Shown here: positions 55,909-64,000 of the stretch, piece by piece
Layout of the letters: every line of letters starts with the position of its first letter
Position numbering within the stretch: position 1 is the stretch's first letter
NCBI RefSeq assembly: GCF_001650915.1
Contig: NZ_LXYO01000012.1
Location: forward strand, 487,948-551,947
Direction: 5' to 3'
Length of the DNA stretch: 64,000 nt
Origin: Marinobacter sp. EhC06
Lineage (GTDB): Bacteria > Pseudomonadota > Gammaproteobacteria > Pseudomonadales > Oleiphilaceae
Made by a program: the position numbers and the translations under genes
Notes under the pieces: model-generated
Told to the model about the DNA's origin: nothing
Seen by the model: only the letters and a program-made list of their open reading frames with translations
Database searches by the model: none

Positions 55909-56973
55909 CTAATCAAACAGGCGCAACTGGGTAACCGGGGCGTCATCATTTCGAAAACGCACGCCCAGCCCCAGCAGCCGCACCGGTCGCTCCCGGTTGG
56001 TCACCAGTTCTGCCAGCAGCGGCAGATAATCTTCCAGGGCAGGCTCTTTAACCTGTTCCCGGACCCGCTCCAGGGTATGGGTTGAAAAATCGCTGTAGCG
56101 GATCTTGATAAAGAGCTTGTGAATCGGTTTCCGACTGGCCTTGCGCGACAGGCGAAGGTTGAGATCCGCAACCAGGGAGGCCATGACGGTCTCGCAGGCG
56201 GCCATGTCCGGCAAATCCTGGGAAAAGGTTCGTTCGACGCTGACCGACTTAGCGATCCGCGACACCACCACCGCCCGGTCATCCCGACCGTGGGCCATCT
56301 CATGGAGGCGATAGCCCTGCTTGCCAAACCGCTCGATCAGAACATCGGCCCCTAGCGCCTGCATGTCGCCGCAGGTTTTGACGCCAAGTGCGTGCAGTTT
56401 CGAGGCCGTTACCTGCCCTACGCCAAACAGCTTCTCAACCGGCAATCCCTGGACGAAACCCTCAACGTCCTCCGGGCGAATCACAAACAGCCCGTCCGGC
56501 TTTTCCCAGTCGCTGGCAATCTTGGCGAGGAACTTGTTGGGCGCGACCCCGGCGGAAATGGTGATGCCCACTTCCTGGCGCACCCGCTCCCGAAGGTGGC
56601 GAGCCATCAGGGTGGCACTGCCCTTGTGATCGGTCACATCAGAGACATCAAGAAAGGCCTCGTCCAGGGAAAGAGGTTCCACCAGATCCGTCAGTTCCCG
56701 CAGGATGGCCATCACCTGTTGTGACACCGCCCGGTAACGGCCCATGTCCGTCGGTACCGTCACCAGCCCCGGGCACAGCCGACGCGCCTCGCTACCTGGC
56801 ATCGCCGAACGCACACCGTACGCGCGGGCCTTGTAATTGCAGGTGGTTACCACGCCCCGACCACCATCACCGCCCACTGCCAGCGGCACATCCCGGAGAC
56901 TGGGATCGTCCCGCATTTCCACGGCCGCGTAGAAGCAGTCACAATCCACATGGATGATCTTGCGTTGTGGCAT
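55909..56973 (-). CDS. dinB: DNA polymerase IV
   Basis: DinB is a Y-family translesion polymerase. The 354-residue protein has the catalytic carboxylates in [16 protein letters not shown] and [14 protein letters not shown], the [24 protein letters not shown] finger/palm region, helix-hairpin-helix [15 protein letters not shown] and a C-terminal little-finger domain. It ends TQLRLFD, a clear beta-clamp-binding motif. A LexA box lies 24 bases before the ATG, so SOS induction is expected. The start codon lacks a strong ribosome-binding site. Confidence 0.97.
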   Translation of the reverse strand: MPQRKIIHVDCDCFYAAVEMRDDPSLRDVPLAVGGDGGRGVVTTCNYKARAYGVRSAMPGSEARRLCPGLVTVPTDMGRYRAVSQQVMAILRELTDLVEPLSLDEAFLDVSDVTDHKGSATLMARHLRERVRQEVGITISAGVAPNKFLAKIASDWEKPDGLFVIRPEDVEGFVQGLPVEKLFGVGQVTASKLHALGVKTCGDMQALGADVLIERFGKQGYRLHEMAHGRDDRAVVVSRIAKSVSVERTFSQDLPDMAACETVMASLVADLNLRLSRKASRKPIHKLFIKIRYSDFSTHTLERVREQVKEPALEDYLPLLAELVTNRERPVRLLGLGVRFRNDDAPVTQLRLFD

Positions 56974-56997
56974 AATCAGGGGGCTCGCGTCGACTTT

Positions 56998-57013
56998 CTG
57001 TACATTTATACAG
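56998..57013 (-). promoter_or_regulatory. LexA (SOS) box of dinB
   Basis: CTGTACATTTATACAG matches the CTG-N10-CAG LexA consensus with an AT-rich centre, and its outer six bases on each side form a perfect palindrome. It lies 24 bases upstream of dinB and 75 bases upstream of the divergent DUF1244 gene, so it could influence both. Confidence 0.88.
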
Positions 57014-57088
57014 CCTTGTATCTTAAGCTAACATGCAGAGAATGTCAGGAACCCTAATAACCGGCGCATCAACCATTGCGAGGCCATC

Positions 57089-57367
57089 ATGAGCAACCCG
57101 ATTCCTGAAGCAGAACGCACCGAAATTGAAGCCGCAGCCTTTCGTCGGCTGGTCAAACACCTGCGTGACAACACCGATGTACAGAACATTGACCTGATGA
57201 ACCTCGCAGGTTTCTGCCGCAACTGCCTGTCCAAGTGGTACCGGGCAGAGGCGGATGAGCGGGGTTTCGAGATTTCTGACCCGCAAGCCCGTGAAGAGAT
57301 TTACGGCATGCCCTATGAGGACTGGAAAGCCCTCTACCAGACGGGCCCCAAGCAGGATCATAAATAA
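57089..57367 (+). CDS. DUF1244 family protein
   Basis: This 92-residue soluble protein matches DUF1244, a small helical family of unknown function. It contains the conserved segment LRDNTDVQNIDLMNLAGFCRNCLSKWYRAEADERG and GMPYEDWKALYQ, with a CRNC cysteine pair. GCGAGG stands six bases before the ATG. Its stop overlaps the next gene's start by one base (TAATG), beginning a coupled chain into minC. Confidence 0.9.
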   Translation: MSNPIPEAERTEIEAAAFRRLVKHLRDNTDVQNIDLMNLAGFCRNCLSKWYRAEADERGFEISDPQAREEIYGMPYEDWKALYQTGPKQDHK

Positions 57368-57756
57368 TGAGTGTCAATGATGCCGTGAGGATCCATCTGG
57401 CATCCCTGGACGCTGGTCACGCTAGCTTCAAAGACTCCCTGGCGCTGATCGAAGAGCATTTTGAGTACCAGCCCTGTAGCTTCCGCAACGGCCCGCTGGT
57501 GAACGCAGAGGGCGAGAACGCCGGGTCCTGCCGGATCTTCGGCCTTGGCCAGTACTGCAACCTGAGCGAAGTGGACACGCTCAAACTGTTTGCCGAGCAC
57601 TATCAGCAGGTTCTGGACGATCCGACTGGCGAGAGCCATGGCAACATCCGCCAGTTCATCAGCACCGGATGGTCAGGCATCCGATTCGAAGGCGTGCCAC
57701 TCCGGCAGCGCCCGAACCCAACCGACAACATGACCAGGGAAGAGACGCCTTCATGA
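57367..57756 (+). CDS. HopJ family protein
   Basis: The 129-residue protein resembles the HopJ family, named for a Pseudomonas type III effector but common in free-living bacteria that lack such secretion. Visible family segments are FKDSLALIEEHFEYQPCSFRNGPLVN, NAGSCRIFGLGQY and HGNIRQFISTGWSGIRFEG. No signal peptide or membrane segment is seen. It overlaps DUF1244 by one base and minC by four (ATGA). An effector role is unlikely here; a cytoplasmic function linked to its neighbours is more plausible. Confidence 0.88.
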   Translation: MSVNDAVRIHLASLDAGHASFKDSLALIEEHFEYQPCSFRNGPLVNAEGENAGSCRIFGLGQYCNLSEVDTLKLFAEHYQQVLDDPTGESHGNIRQFISTGWSGIRFEGVPLRQRPNPTDNMTREETPS

Positions 57757-58514
57757 GCGATACCGCCACCTCCGGGGTAAAACAGGGTTTTCAGCTAAAA
57801 AGCGCCAGCGTGTCCATGACAGCCCTGGAGCTCTACTACTTTGACGACGGCGAGTTCGAAGAGGTTTTGCGGGACAAGATCAGCCAGGCACCCGGGTTCT
57901 TCAAGGACATTCCGCTGATCATCAGTCTGGAGAAATACCAGGGGCTGGACAGCGAACTGGATTTTTTCAAGATCATCGGTACCTGTCGGCGCAACAACAT
58001 CCACGTGATTGGCGTGCGCGGTGGCACCGACGACCAGCGCCGTCTCGCCCGGGGCGCTGCACTGGCATTGCTACCGGGCAACGGCCAGCGCGATCGCACC
58101 CATGAAGCCGAACAGGCCGCCGCAGAGGAAGCAGAAACCGCGGCTGTTGCTGCCCCGACGGGCGCTGCCGGCGACCCACCCCCGGCCAAAATCATCTCCC
58201 AGCCGGTGCGCTCCGGCCAGCAGGTCCACGCACCGGACGGTGACCTGGTTATTCTGGCACCGGTGCAGGCCGGTGCCGAGGTGCTTGCGGCAGGCAACAT
58301 CCATGTTTACGGCCCCCTGCGGGGACGGGCGCTGGCCGGCATTCATGGCGCAGAATCCGCACGGGTTTTCTGCCAATCCCTGGAAGCGGAGCTTGTGTCC
58401 ATCGCGGGACACTATAAAATCTCCGAAGATCTTCAGGACAATGGCTGGAAAAGCGCTGTGCAAATCCAGCTCAGGGACGACCTGCTGGTGGTAACGCCAC
58501 TGGACAAGGCCTGA
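57753..58514 (+). CDS. minC: Septum site-determining protein MinC
   Basis: MinC inhibits FtsZ ring formation away from midcell. The 253-residue protein has the N-terminal FtsZ-inhibiting domain (FQLKSASVSMTALELYYFDD), an Ala/Glu/Pro-rich linker (about 120-150) and the C-terminal beta-helix that dimerises and binds MinD (VRSGQQVHAPDGDLVILAPV, GNIHVYGPLRGRALAGIHG). ATG 57753 is chosen over the longer frame because it overlaps the HopJ stop as ATGA and matches the family start. minD follows after 77 bases. Confidence 0.96.
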   Translation: MSDTATSGVKQGFQLKSASVSMTALELYYFDDGEFEEVLRDKISQAPGFFKDIPLIISLEKYQGLDSELDFFKIIGTCRRNNIHVIGVRGGTDDQRRLARGAALALLPGNGQRDRTHEAEQAAAEEAETAAVAAPTGAAGDPPPAKIISQPVRSGQQVHAPDGDLVILAPVQAGAEVLAAGNIHVYGPLRGRALAGIHGAESARVFCQSLEAELVSIAGHYKISEDLQDNGWKSAVQIQLRDDLLVVTPLDKA

Positions 58515-58591
58515 TATTGGAGCTGAATACAATAACTTGACCGGATAATTCGGCAGACACGACGAATCCACCGAGAAACAGGAACAGAACC

Positions 58592-59404
58592 TTGGCTAGA
58601 ATTATTGTCGTTACCTCAGGAAAGGGCGGCGTTGGCAAAACCACCACCAGCGCCTCGATCAGCACCGGCCTTGCCAAACGGGGCCATAAGACAGTGGTCA
58701 TCGATTTTGACGTGGGCCTGCGCAATCTGGACCTGATCATGAACTGCGAGCGTCGCGTGGTGTACGACTTCGTAAACGTGATTCAGGGCGAAGCCTCCCT
58801 GAACCAGGCCCTGATCCGCGACAAGCGGGTCGATACCCTTTATATCCTTCCGGCCTCCCAGACCCGGGAAAAGGAAGCACTGACCAAGGATGGTGTCGAG
58901 AAGGTCATCAACGAGCTTTCCGAGACCTTCGATTACATCGTCTGCGACTCCCCGGCCGGCATTGAGCATGGCGCGCTGATGGCGCTGTATTATGCGGATG
59001 AAGCAATTGTGGTTACCAATCCCGAAGTATCCTCCGTTCGGGATTCCGACCGCATTCTGGGCATTCTGCAGAGCAAGTCCCGTCGTGCCGAAATGGGCCA
59101 GGATCCGGTCAAGGAACACCTGCTTCTGACCCGCTACAACCCCTCCCGGGTTGAAAAGGGCGAGATGCTGTCCGTGGCGGATGTGGAAGAGATCCTCGCG
59201 ATTCCGCTGCTGGGAGTCATTCCCGAAAGCCAGATTGTACTGAATGCGTCAAACCAGGGCTTGCCCGTTATCCTCGAAGAGGACAGCGATGCCGGCCAGG
59301 CCTATGAAGACGCAGTCGCACGCCTGCTGGGTGAGGAACGGGAACACCGTTTCATGACGTCCCAGAAGAAGGGTTTCTTCTCACGGATGTTCAAGGGGGG
59401 CTAA
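58592..59404 (+). CDS. minD: Septum site-determining protein MinD
   Basis: MinD is a membrane-associated ATPase that recruits MinC and oscillates with MinE. The 270-residue protein has the deviant Walker A KGGVGKTTTSA, switch motifs (VIDFDVGLRNLDLIMNCERR, YIVCDSPAGIE) and the C-terminal amphipathic membrane-targeting helix (KKGFFSRMFKGG). Translation starts at TTG with AGGA upstream; no ATG is near. minE follows three bases later. Confidence 0.97.
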   Translation: MARIIVVTSGKGGVGKTTTSASISTGLAKRGHKTVVIDFDVGLRNLDLIMNCERRVVYDFVNVIQGEASLNQALIRDKRVDTLYILPASQTREKEALTKDGVEKVINELSETFDYIVCDSPAGIEHGALMALYYADEAIVVTNPEVSSVRDSDRILGILQSKSRRAEMGQDPVKEHLLLTRYNPSRVEKGEMLSVADVEEILAIPLLGVIPESQIVLNASNQGLPVILEEDSDAGQAYEDAVARLLGEEREHRFMTSQKKGFFSRMFKGG

Positions 59405-59407
59405 GGG

Positions 59408-59659
59408 ATGAGTTTCCTCGATTATTTCAAGGGCAAGAAAAACAAATCCGCAAGCGTTGCCAAAGAGCGCCTGCAGATCATCGTGGCCCACGAACGGGGC
59501 CAGCGCGAGCAGCCGGATTACCTGCCCCAGCTTCAGCAGGAGCTGCTTGAGGTTATCCGCAAGTACGTTCAGATCAGCGACGACATGGTTCAGGTTGAAG
59601 TGGACCGCAACGAAAGTTGCTCGGTACTGGAGCTGAACGTCACGCTACCGGAGCGATAG
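59408..59659 (+). CDS. minE: Cell division topological specificity factor MinE
   Basis: MinE stimulates the MinD ATPase and restricts MinC/MinD to the poles. The 83-residue protein has the N-terminal membrane-targeting/anti-MinCD segment ([28 protein letters not shown]) and the C-terminal topological specificity domain. It completes the minC-minD-minE operon. Confidence 0.97.
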   Translation: MSFLDYFKGKKNKSASVAKERLQIIVAHERGQREQPDYLPQLQQELLEVIRKYVQISDDMVQVEVDRNESCSVLELNVTLPER

Positions 59660-59700
59660 ACCGTTTGATCTGGCCTGTCCCGGATGGGGCAGGCCAACTC

Positions 59701-60708
59701 TTACCACCTTGCAAAGTGGTCTTCCATCAGGCCCCGCAGACCTTTCACCTCGATTTTCCCGCCAGCTTCATCCGTCACCGTTCCATTGAACGTGCCCACG
59801 TACTGCCGGAAGTTGGATGCCAGCACCCAGGCGTTCAGTTTTTCCTTGCGGACACCGGCCGGGACAAAATGCAGATCAATCCGCCCATCCTCCGTGGTCA
59901 CATGCCAGTCACTGCCCGGCTGATAGCGATCAAAACGGAATCTTGCCGCGCCCAGCTTGTGGCAGACACCATCCAGCCAGAGCGCGTTTTCTGTCATCCC
60001 CGTTTCATTGACCCCGGCAGCCAGGTTCAGCCCCAGAGATCTGCCATCCGGAAGCTGGCCCGCCAGACAGGCCCAATTCCACGCGGTCTCCCGGCGCATG
60101 AAGCCGCAACTCCAGTCAATGGTGCCCCGGGTCTGCTCGTCGCAGCGCCAGATACGGTGATCCCAACGCACTTCCCCTTCCACCGGCAAGCCCGCCGACT
60201 TGCGGGTAAAAACCCAGCCGTTGTAGCCGGCCGGGCAAACCAGCCGGAGCGGATCCCGATCCTCTTTCAGGGTAAGTTCGATACGGATACCGCCGGGGGC
60301 GGAGACCGTCATCGTTCGGCCATCAGCGGAAGGCGCGATTCGCACAGCAACCTCGCCCTTACTGAACGTCGCCACGCCTTCCTCTGGCAGTGGTTCGATC
60401 CGGGTTTGCCTGGCCAGTGGCTGAAGGAACGATTGCTCCATCATCTGGCCGGTCTCGAAATCGTAAAGATAGAAAAATCCGCTTCCCAGCAGTTTCAGAT
60501 CCACCACCGCCAGGCCAAACACCCATCCCGGGCCCATGGCGCTGACAAACTGGAACTGGTTGAAGCGCCAGCGCCTGGCCAGCCGTGAACGGGGGCGGTC
60601 CATCACCGTGCGCAGGTCATAGTCCAGATAGTTAATCTCTTTGACCGGCTCATCCAGCAACCCGGGAACTATCTGTCCTTTGCCGTTGATCAGCTTTTCC
60701 ATTGTCAT
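59701..60708 (-). CDS. DUF2804 family protein
   Basis: The 335-residue protein matches DUF2804, a family with a beta-rich, lipocalin/hydroxyneurosporene-synthase-like fold and no established reaction. Recognisable parts are an early RRWRFNQFQFVSAMGPGWVFGLAVVDL, a central CPAGYNGWVFTRKSAGLPVEGEV, WSCGFMRRETAWNWACL and LPDGRSLGLNLAAGVNETG. No signal peptide is present. It is convergent with minE. Lipid or lipid-like substrates are suggested by the fold, not shown. Confidence 0.87.
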   Translation of the reverse strand: MTMEKLINGKGQIVPGLLDEPVKEINYLDYDLRTVMDRPRSRLARRWRFNQFQFVSAMGPGWVFGLAVVDLKLLGSGFFYLYDFETGQMMEQSFLQPLARQTRIEPLPEEGVATFSKGEVAVRIAPSADGRTMTVSAPGGIRIELTLKEDRDPLRLVCPAGYNGWVFTRKSAGLPVEGEVRWDHRIWRCDEQTRGTIDWSCGFMRRETAWNWACLAGQLPDGRSLGLNLAAGVNETGMTENALWLDGVCHKLGAARFRFDRYQPGSDWHVTTEDGRIDLHFVPAGVRKEKLNAWVLASNFRQYVGTFNGTVTDEAGGKIEVKGLRGLMEDHFARW

Positions 60709-60845
60709 AGTCGTCGTCAGATCAGGCCAATTCAGTGAATCAAATCAGCGGGTCGCTACCTGGTTCACAAACCACTGTTTCTGTGGCTATGCCAGTAAAA
60801 ACCTCATGCTAGACTCGGCCCACCATCTGCAAGGAAGTGTACCCT

Positions 60846-61580
60846 ATGAGAAAGAGCATAGCCCATGGCATATCGGGCTGGGCCTCGGTCATCAGCGGGC
60901 TGATCTGTGCATTGCTGGTATTTGCTGTCGCCGCCAGTGCCCGGGCTGAACTGCCCAATGAGACCGACGGGGAATGGACGTTACGAAAGGAAGCCGATCA
61001 TATCCGGGTGTATACCATCGACCAGCCAGACTCCAGCTTCAAGGCCTTCAAGGCCGTGGCGGTACTCGATGCGCCCATCGAAAACCTGATGGCCGTCATG
61101 GCCAACCCCGGTTCCTGCGTCGAGTGGGTGCACAACTGCACCGAATCCTATGCCTTCGGCGATGGCGAGTTCCAGGATCGCTTTGCCTATTCAGTGAACG
61201 ACATGCCCTGGCCGGTGACCGACCGCGACTATGTCCTGCGTATCCGGACACGGGGTAATCAGGCTTCCGGTGAGATTGTCATGGACCTGAACGCCATGCC
61301 CGACCAGCGGGCTGAGAGCGGCAGCCGGGTGCGGGTTGACCGGTCCGACACCCTGTACCGATTCACGCCAGAAGGGGACAAGACCCGGATGGTCTGGGTT
61401 CAGCACACCGACCCCAATGGCTCGTTACCGGGCTGGCTGGTGAACTCCCTGCTGGTGGATATTCCCGTGCGTTCCATGGAGGAGCTGGAGCGCGTTGCCA
61501 ACCGGAAAAAGTATCAGGGCTATCAACTGGTCTACGACGAAAAGGGCCAACTGACCGGTGTCAGACCGCCTGCTCCCTGA
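60846..61580 (+). CDS. Secreted START-domain lipid-binding protein
   Basis: The 244-residue precursor has a signal peptide (GWASVISGLICALLVFAVAASARA) and a START/SRPBCC-type domain. This begins with GEWTLRKEADHIRVYTIDQPDSSFKAFK and contains DMPWPVTDRDYVLRIRT and GSLPGWLVNSLLVDIPVRSMEELERVA. Such folds bind hydrophobic ligands such as sterols or phospholipids. ATG 60846 is preceded by GGAAG; an in-frame GTG lies three codons upstream. It appears monocistronic. Confidence 0.88.
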   Translation: MRKSIAHGISGWASVISGLICALLVFAVAASARAELPNETDGEWTLRKEADHIRVYTIDQPDSSFKAFKAVAVLDAPIENLMAVMANPGSCVEWVHNCTESYAFGDGEFQDRFAYSVNDMPWPVTDRDYVLRIRTRGNQASGEIVMDLNAMPDQRAESGSRVRVDRSDTLYRFTPEGDKTRMVWVQHTDPNGSLPGWLVNSLLVDIPVRSMEELERVANRKKYQGYQLVYDEKGQLTGVRPPAP

Positions 61581-61660
61581 ACCATTAGCCATGAAGGGAT
61601 GACGCACAAGGCATCACGCGCTAAGCTTTCAGAAAGGACTTCAAAAGGCAGCCCAGATCA

Positions 61661-62152
61661 ATGACCGTTCTCGCTTACGAGATCATGACCCCCAGCATCA
61701 AGGCCGTTCCCCAGTCCTGGACGATGGACCGGCTGGCGCGCTTTCTCACCGACAACGAAATAACCGGCAGCCCCGTCACCGACGATGACGGCGAGATTGT
61801 CGGCATTGCCACCCTGAAAGACATCACCGAATTCCGCTGGAACGCCACACGCTCCGATGCCGACCGGCACCTGACACCGGAAGAACGGGAGGAAGCCCGG
61901 CGTTTGCGGATGGTGATCTTTGAAGAAATGGGGAAGGTGCCAGTGGAAGTCCGCGACATCATGACCCCCATCGTTTTATCGGTTGACGAGAAGACGCCGG
62001 TGCGCGACATTGCCAATATCATGATGCGCGAACACCTGCACCGGATCTTTGTCACCAGTGATTCAAAAATCACTGGCATCATAACGACTTACGATATGCT
62101 GAAAGTGATCTCGGATGAGGCACTCACGCAACGCTGCGCCGATAACGACTGA
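61661..62152 (+). CDS. CBS domain protein
   Basis: The 163-residue protein consists of two CBS domains (about 5-60 and 95-155: DIMTPIVLSVDEKTPVRDIANIMMREHLHRIFV) separated by a charged helix (RHLTPEEREEARRLRMVIFEEM). Stand-alone CBS pairs bind adenine nucleotides and act as energy sensors. It lies 24 bases upstream of the PhoH gene and may be co-transcribed with it. Its target is unknown. Confidence 0.88.
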   Translation: MTVLAYEIMTPSIKAVPQSWTMDRLARFLTDNEITGSPVTDDDGEIVGIATLKDITEFRWNATRSDADRHLTPEEREEARRLRMVIFEEMGKVPVEVRDIMTPIVLSVDEKTPVRDIANIMMREHLHRIFVTSDSKITGIITTYDMLKVISDEALTQRCADND

Positions 62153-62176
62153 GCCACCAGAGAGGTAGCGCCACTT

Positions 62177-63562
62177 ATGCCCAGAGCACCGCAAGCTCGC
62201 CGAAAGATGTACGTCCTCGACACCAACGTCCTGATCCACGACCCGAACGCCCTCCTCAACTTTGAAGAACACGATGTCATCATCCCGATGACGGTCCTCG
62301 AAGAACTCGACAGCCTCAAATCCGGCAAACAGGCCGTGGCCGCTGACTGCCGCCAGGCCATTCGCAACATCGACAAGTTGTTGGGCGATGCCAGCCCGAA
62401 GGTGATCGAGAAGGGCGTCCCCATTGTTCGTGGCAAGAAGGCCGAGCCCCTGGGTAGTCTTTCGATCCTGATGAGCACCGGTGACAGTGGCAACCACTCG
62501 CTGCCAGAGCACCTGAACGACAACAAGATCATCAATACCCTGGCCGCGCTCCAGAACCGCCACAAGTCCCGCGATATCATCCTGGTGTCCAAGGACATCA
62601 ACATGCGCCTGAAGGCCCGCGGCTTCGGTGTTGAGGCCCAGGATTACCACAACGACCAGCTGTTGGACGACATCGACCTTCTGCCCAAGGGCTACCGGGA
62701 GTTCCCGAACTCCTTCTGGGACACCATTGAAAAAGTGGAAACCGTTCAGCGGGAAGGCTCGACCGAGCACATCCTGAAACGGGAAGGCGAACTGGCGAAG
62801 CTGAACATCAACGAATTTGTTATCGATGAAATGGGCTTCGTCGGCAAGGTAGTTGATATCACCGACACCCAGCTGGTTATCAAGGACCTGCACCAGCACG
62901 ACCTGATGAATGAAGAAGTCTGGGGCCTGGTACCCAGGGACATCTATCAGGCCATGGCTTTGAACCTGCTGCTGGACCCGGACATTCATCTGGTCAACCT
63001 CACCGGTTCCGCCGGCTCGGGCAAAACCATCCTCGCCCTGGCCGCGTGCATCGAGATGACCGTGGCCAGCAAGCTGTACAAGCGCATCATCGCCACCCGT
63101 TCCACCCAGGGGCTGGATGAGGACATCGGGTTCCTGCCGGGTACCGAGGCGGAAAAAATGGAGCCCTGGCTGGGCGCCATCGTCGACAACCTGGAAGCAC
63201 TCCATGAAGACGATGAGAACATGACGGCGAGCGTTGACTACATCCTCAGCAAAGTGCCTCTGCACTTCAAATCCATGAACTACATCCGGGGCCGCAGCTT
63301 CCAGCACAGCCTGATCATCATCGATGAATCCCAGAACCTGACGCCCCACCAGATCAAGACCATCATTACCCGGGCCGGCAATGGCTCAAAGGTGATCTGC
63401 CTGGGCAACCTTGCCCAGATCGACACGCCCTATCTGAGTGCCCTAAGTTCGGGCCTCACCTACATGACCGAGCGATTCAAGGGCTTCCGCCACGGCGCCC
63501 ACATCCACCTTCAGGGCGTTCCGCGTTCGCTGCTGGCAGAGTTTGCCGAGGCCAATCTCTGA
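62177..63562 (+). CDS. PIN-PhoH family ATPase (PhoH2-like)
   Basis: The 461-residue protein fuses an N-terminal PIN ribonuclease domain (about 10-150: MYVLDTNVLIHDPNALLNF with the first catalytic Asp, VILEEL-type acidic residues, SKDINMRLKARGFG) to a C-terminal PhoH ATPase domain with Walker A GSAGSGKTILAL and Walker B IIIDESQNLTPHQ. PhoH2 proteins act as RNA helicase/ribonucleases. Despite the name, no PHO-box-like repeats were found upstream of this gene or the CBS gene before it. Confidence 0.94.
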   Translation: MPRAPQARRKMYVLDTNVLIHDPNALLNFEEHDVIIPMTVLEELDSLKSGKQAVAADCRQAIRNIDKLLGDASPKVIEKGVPIVRGKKAEPLGSLSILMSTGDSGNHSLPEHLNDNKIINTLAALQNRHKSRDIILVSKDINMRLKARGFGVEAQDYHNDQLLDDIDLLPKGYREFPNSFWDTIEKVETVQREGSTEHILKREGELAKLNINEFVIDEMGFVGKVVDITDTQLVIKDLHQHDLMNEEVWGLVPRDIYQAMALNLLLDPDIHLVNLTGSAGSGKTILALAACIEMTVASKLYKRIIATRSTQGLDEDIGFLPGTEAEKMEPWLGAIVDNLEALHEDDENMTASVDYILSKVPLHFKSMNYIRGRSFQHSLIIIDESQNLTPHQIKTIITRAGNGSKVICLGNLAQIDTPYLSALSSGLTYMTERFKGFRHGAHIHLQGVPRSLLAEFAEANL

Positions 63563-63584
63563 CACTCGCGAGCCGCTACACGGC

Positions 63585-63618
63585 AAAAAAAGGGGGCAGA
63601 ACCCGCGTTCTGCCCCCT
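63585..63618 (-). terminator. Intrinsic terminator of the chemotaxis receptor gene
   Basis: A perfect 12-bp stem with a 4-base loop (63591-63618) is followed on the minus strand by seven T residues. It lies 26 bases beyond the receptor stop codon. The same hairpin may also slow transcription coming from the PhoH gene, but no T run exists in that direction. Confidence 0.87.
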
Positions 63619-63643
63619 ACTCATTTCGGATTTCAAAACGGGT

Positions 63644-64000
63644 CTAGACCCGGTAGCGGCTCACCTGATCCGACATCTCGGAAGCCAAATCCCTGAGCCG
63701 TTGGGTGGCATCACCTGCTCGACGTGTTCCCTGAGCAGTCTGCTCGGTAATGGCAACAATTTCATGCACGTTCTGGTTAATGGTCTCGGAAACACTGGTC
63801 TGCTCTTCCGCAGCGCTGGCAATCTGGGTATTCATATCCGTGATCGTTGCCACCGCCTGACCAATACGCTGAAGCGCTTCGTTCACCTGTCGAGTTTCTT
63901 CGACGGTGGCTTCACTGCGCTCACTGATTGAGCCGATCAGTTTGACGGCATTGCCCGTGTAACCATCCCCTAAAATCGGTGCATGCGTAATTAGAGTTCT
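63644..64000 (-). CDS. Methyl-accepting chemotaxis protein, C-terminal fragment (possibly interrupted)
   Basis: The last 100 or so codons of a chemotaxis receptor are visible, running off the window edge. The coiled-coil signalling region reads NAVKLIGSISERSEATVEETRQVNEALQ... then DMNTQIASAAEEQTSVSETINQNVHEI and a tail ending SDQVSRYRV, as in many marine gammaproteobacterial receptors. Upstream of about 63957 the frame stays open but reads residues such as HAPILGDGY that do not fit the receptor helix, and the base composition turns AT-rich. The gene may therefore be broken by an insertion. Confidence 0.75.
   Translation of the reverse strand, partial: RTLITHAPILGDGYTGNAVKLIGSISERSEATVEETRQVNEALQRIGQAVATITDMNTQIASAAEEQTSVSETINQNVHEIVAITEQTAQGTRRAGDATQRLRDLASEMSDQVSRYRV
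63958..64000. mobile_element. Possible end of an insertion sequence inside the chemotaxis receptor gene
   Basis: From 63958 the sequence begins TGTAACCATCCCCTAAAATC and becomes clearly richer in A and T than the surrounding coding DNA. Chemotaxis receptor homology stops at the same point. A 5'-TG terminus followed by a C run and AAAAT resembles the ends of IS3-family elements. No transposase is visible because the window ends after 43 bases, so the identity is tentative. Confidence 0.4.

Noticed and set aside
59617..60588. 323-codon open frame antisense to the DUF2804 gene
   Set aside because: DUF2804 motifs on the minus strand are clear; the plus-strand frame also overlaps the end of minE.
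61581..62176. Search for a PHO box before the CBS-PhoH pair
   Set aside because: No 11-bp-spaced GTCAT-like units are present, so the PhoH name does not imply phosphate control here.
62063..63349. 428-codon open frame antisense to the PhoH gene
   Set aside because: PIN and PhoH motifs fix the plus-strand frame; the antisense frame has no domain or start signal.

Overview
The window looks like chromosomal core DNA of a marine gammaproteobacterium, most probably Marinobacter or a close relative. That is an inference from GC-rich coding, the sigma-22 style order rpoE(algU)-rseA(mucA)-rseB-rseC-mucD, the block lepA-lepB-DUF4845-rnc-era-recO-pdxJ, the argF/orphan ABC ATPase pair, and a Marinobacter-like mix of GGDEF, HDOD and chemotaxis proteins. 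No rRNA, tRNA, CRISPR array or prophage was seen. 62 genes are annotated; the last one is cut by the window edge.

Layout. 0-12 kb: a GacS/BarA hybrid kinase, then a leftward operon for signal peptidase, EF4, RNase III, Era, RecO and PdxJ, and a CHASE-GGDEF-EAL protein. 12-20.9 kb: the envelope-stress sigma factor operon ending in the MucD protease, divergent from nadB-sdhE-ygfX-ygfZ and an HDOD gene. 21-35 kb: long leftward runs ung, lysS, prfB (with programmed frameshift), recJ, thrC, hom, dsbC, xerD, then rplS, trmD, rimM, rpsP and ffh. Two intergenic spaces here (20.9-21.0 and 24.5-24.9 kb) hold palindromic repeat elements. 35-45 kb: a cytochrome-c-assembly-like protein, CorB-like protein, Yip1, DUF1631, a TonB-like protein, grxD, argF with an ABC ATPase, and glpK.

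45-56 kb is the most interesting part. An RstAB-type two-component system is divergent from olsB-olsA (ornithine lipid synthesis). Further on lies a glycosyltransferase-PAP2 phosphatase operon. Both lipid operons are preceded by 7-bp units repeated every 11 bp that resemble PHO boxes, each followed about 10 bp later by a possible -10 element. I infer a PhoB-controlled programme replacing phospholipids with phosphorus-free lipids during phosphate limitation. PhoB itself is not in the window.

56-64 kb: LexA-box-controlled dinB, an overlapping chain DUF1244-HopJ-minC followed by minD-minE, DUF2804, START, CBS and PhoH proteins, and the C-terminus of a chemotaxis receptor whose reading frame appears to run into foreign, possibly insertion-sequence, DNA in the last 43 bases.
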